This document shows positions 62,751-64,000 of a stretch of 64,000 nt of DNA, one piece after another. The stretch covers positions 186,001 to 250,000 of the forward strand of contig WTXG01000023.1 of NCBI GenBank assembly GCA_022496185.1, read 5' to 3'. Positions within the stretch are counted from its first letter, which is position 1, and the number at the start of each line of letters is the position of its first letter. This DNA comes from Multifurca ochricompacta (Eukaryota > Basidiomycota > Agaricomycetes > Russulales > Russulaceae). A model generated the notes under the pieces. That model had not been told where the DNA came from, ran no database searches, and was given only the letters and a program-made list of their open reading frames with translations. Made by a program: the position numbers and the translations under genes.

Positions 62751-64000
62751 TCAATCATCGTCATCATCCCTGCCAGGCCGGAACAAAGCCATGAGATCCT
62801 CCAAGCCAAGCTTGAGGTTCTTAATTCTGTCGCCGCCGAGTGCAGCAGTAGTGAGGGCACGCTTGCTGTTCTGGAGTGTGAGGATACGCTCCTCAACAGT
62901 TTTTTCAATTGTCAGTTTATATATATTGACGTTGCGTGTTTGCCCTAAGCGATGGGCGCGGTCGAAAGCTTGGTCTTCGAGCGCCGGGTTCCACCACATG
63001 TCGACCAAAATCACGTTATTGCATGCGGTCAAATTGAGACCTGGTCACGTGCCCGCGTCAGAACAGAACAGAACAGAACAGTTACATGCAGTATGCATGC
63101 ACAGGCAGATATGTATTCACCAGTACTGCCAGCTTTGAACGAGATCAGTATAGCCTTGATCTGTTTGTTGTTCTTTATCTGGTCGAGGCTGACCTCGCGC
63201 TTCTCCTTTGACATGCTCCCATCATCTTACAATCGAAGGCTATCAGCACACGTTCCACACACCCGCAGGACAACTCACATCGCACAAATGGGAATCCTGC
63301 ATCCTTGAGAAACGGCTCGATGAGGTCAAGCATCGTCGTGAACTGGGAGAATACTATCGTTTTTTCCTCCGCGAGTTCTCCATCCTCGTCTTCACGTGAA
63401 TTGATCTCGTTCAGTAACTCGAGGATTTTACGAATCTTAGCCGAGTCAGGAGGCAAATCTGAATCTTTGGCCAGTGGCATAGACTTGCGATGTGCTTTCC
63501 GAGTGAGTTCCATACAGTCATTGCAACGTTCTCCGCCTTTGGCGATGTTTTCGTGTGTCAATCTTTAACGACATGGCGATGTTAGCAAGCACGCGTAGCA
63601 AGAACTAATCCAAAAGCGTACTCGTCCTGACAGAGCTGGCATTTTTTGCCATTAGAAACCCCGAGCTGCCGAAACATGGCCGTAAGCTCTTCATCTTCGT
63701 TTTCATCTTTCGGGGCTGGACGGGATTCGATAGCCTCGCGATCTGTGTTGTAATCCTTAGAGACCAGCGATGGATGATTGCAAGCTACCCAAACTGTCAA
63801 CGCACAGTGAAGCAGTAGATTTTGTCAGAGACATACCCTGTCGCAGACGCAGAAGCAAAACCATGACATTGGTATAGTTTTTCATCACTTCATTATTCTT
63901 CACGAACTTCTGCATAGCTTCATCGATCTTGTTTTCAAGTGCAAAGTAAAATTGACGCTCGTCCTCGTCAAAAGTGCAAGGTACGATGGATAGATGGCGT
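62751..64000 (-). CDS. SNF2-family ATPase with RING-like insert, 5' part outside window
   Basis: Only the C-terminal half is in the window. It contains MVLLLRLRQACNHPSLVSKD, then a zinc-binding insert (CQLCQDELTHE... ERCNDCMEL, C-x2-C twice). The helicase C lobe has EEKTIVFSQFTTMLDLIEPF, RYDGSMSKEKREVSLDQ, AILISFKAGSTGLNLTACNN, VILVDMWWNPALEDQAFDRA and HRLGQTRNV, which are motifs IV-VI. It ends RPGRDDDDD at 62751. A RING between the helicase lobes is the layout of Rad5, Rad16, Uls1 and HLTF. Without the N-terminus I cannot say which, though the short acidic tail and the QACNHPSLV context suit a Uls1/Rad16-like translocase. Confidence 0.9.

Overview
The window is nuclear DNA of a filamentous basidiomycete fungus, probably Agaricomycotina. 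It is gene-dense, with about 33 protein genes on both strands. Nearly every gene is broken by many introns of roughly 50-60 nt, and the products are typically fungal: copper-fist and Zn-cluster regulators, the FOL1 folate fusion, Zuotin, Gpc1 and DGK1. I see no transposon, tRNA, rRNA, CRISPR array or secondary-metabolite cluster. Both edges cut a gene: a fungal regulator at the left (5' part missing) and a SNF2 ATPase at the right (5' part missing).

Layout. 1-10 kb: Zn-cluster-type regulator (3' part), MCM4, a molybdopterin-binding-domain protein and a bHLH factor, then about 1.4 kb of repeat-rich intergenic DNA. 11-20 kb: EMC2 and FOL1 (divergent), ribosomal protein eS30, Zuotin and a WRN-type 3'-5' exonuclease. 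20-30 kb: ribosomal proteins eS17 and uS8 (divergent), DGK1, a Ser/Pro-rich protein of unknown function, a RAD6-type E2, a J-domain protein and QTRT2. 30-44 kb: splicing factor CLF1, a copper-fist regulator, alanine aminotransferase, RRP9, HMG-CoA lyase, an alpha/beta hydrolase and Hikeshi/OPI10. 44-64 kb: a USP25/28-like protein without a catalytic cysteine, DUS3, prephenate dehydrogenase, EAF3/MRG15, an unknown protein, GPC1, an ArfGAP, a PEX39-like protein, a cytochrome P450 and the SNF2 ATPase.

How the genes relate. This is mostly a housekeeping neighbourhood, not a pathway cluster. Related functions recur: translation and ribosome biogenesis (eS30, eS17, uS8, Zuotin, RRP9, DUS3, QTRT2), DNA replication and chromatin (MCM4, RAD6, exonuclease, EAF3, SNF2), lipids (DGK1, GPC1) and organelles (EMC2, PEX39, HMG-CoA lyase, J protein). 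Several head-to-head pairs share short promoters, notably eS17/uS8, EMC2/FOL1, Zuotin/exonuclease and ArfGAP/PEX39.

Most notable. (i) At least eight conserved genes, and probably ten, carry an apparent single-base loss that breaks an otherwise intact reading frame. All ten shift in the same direction and most lie in short runs of one base, so consensus sequencing error is the leading explanation. (ii) A PEX39-like gene with the KPWE motif. (iii) A UBA-UIM-UIM-USP protein that lacks the active-site cysteine. (iv) Two 12-nt microexons and three GC-AG introns inferred from protein continuity. (v) MCB-type elements directly upstream of MCM4. I found no clearly new multi-gene system.
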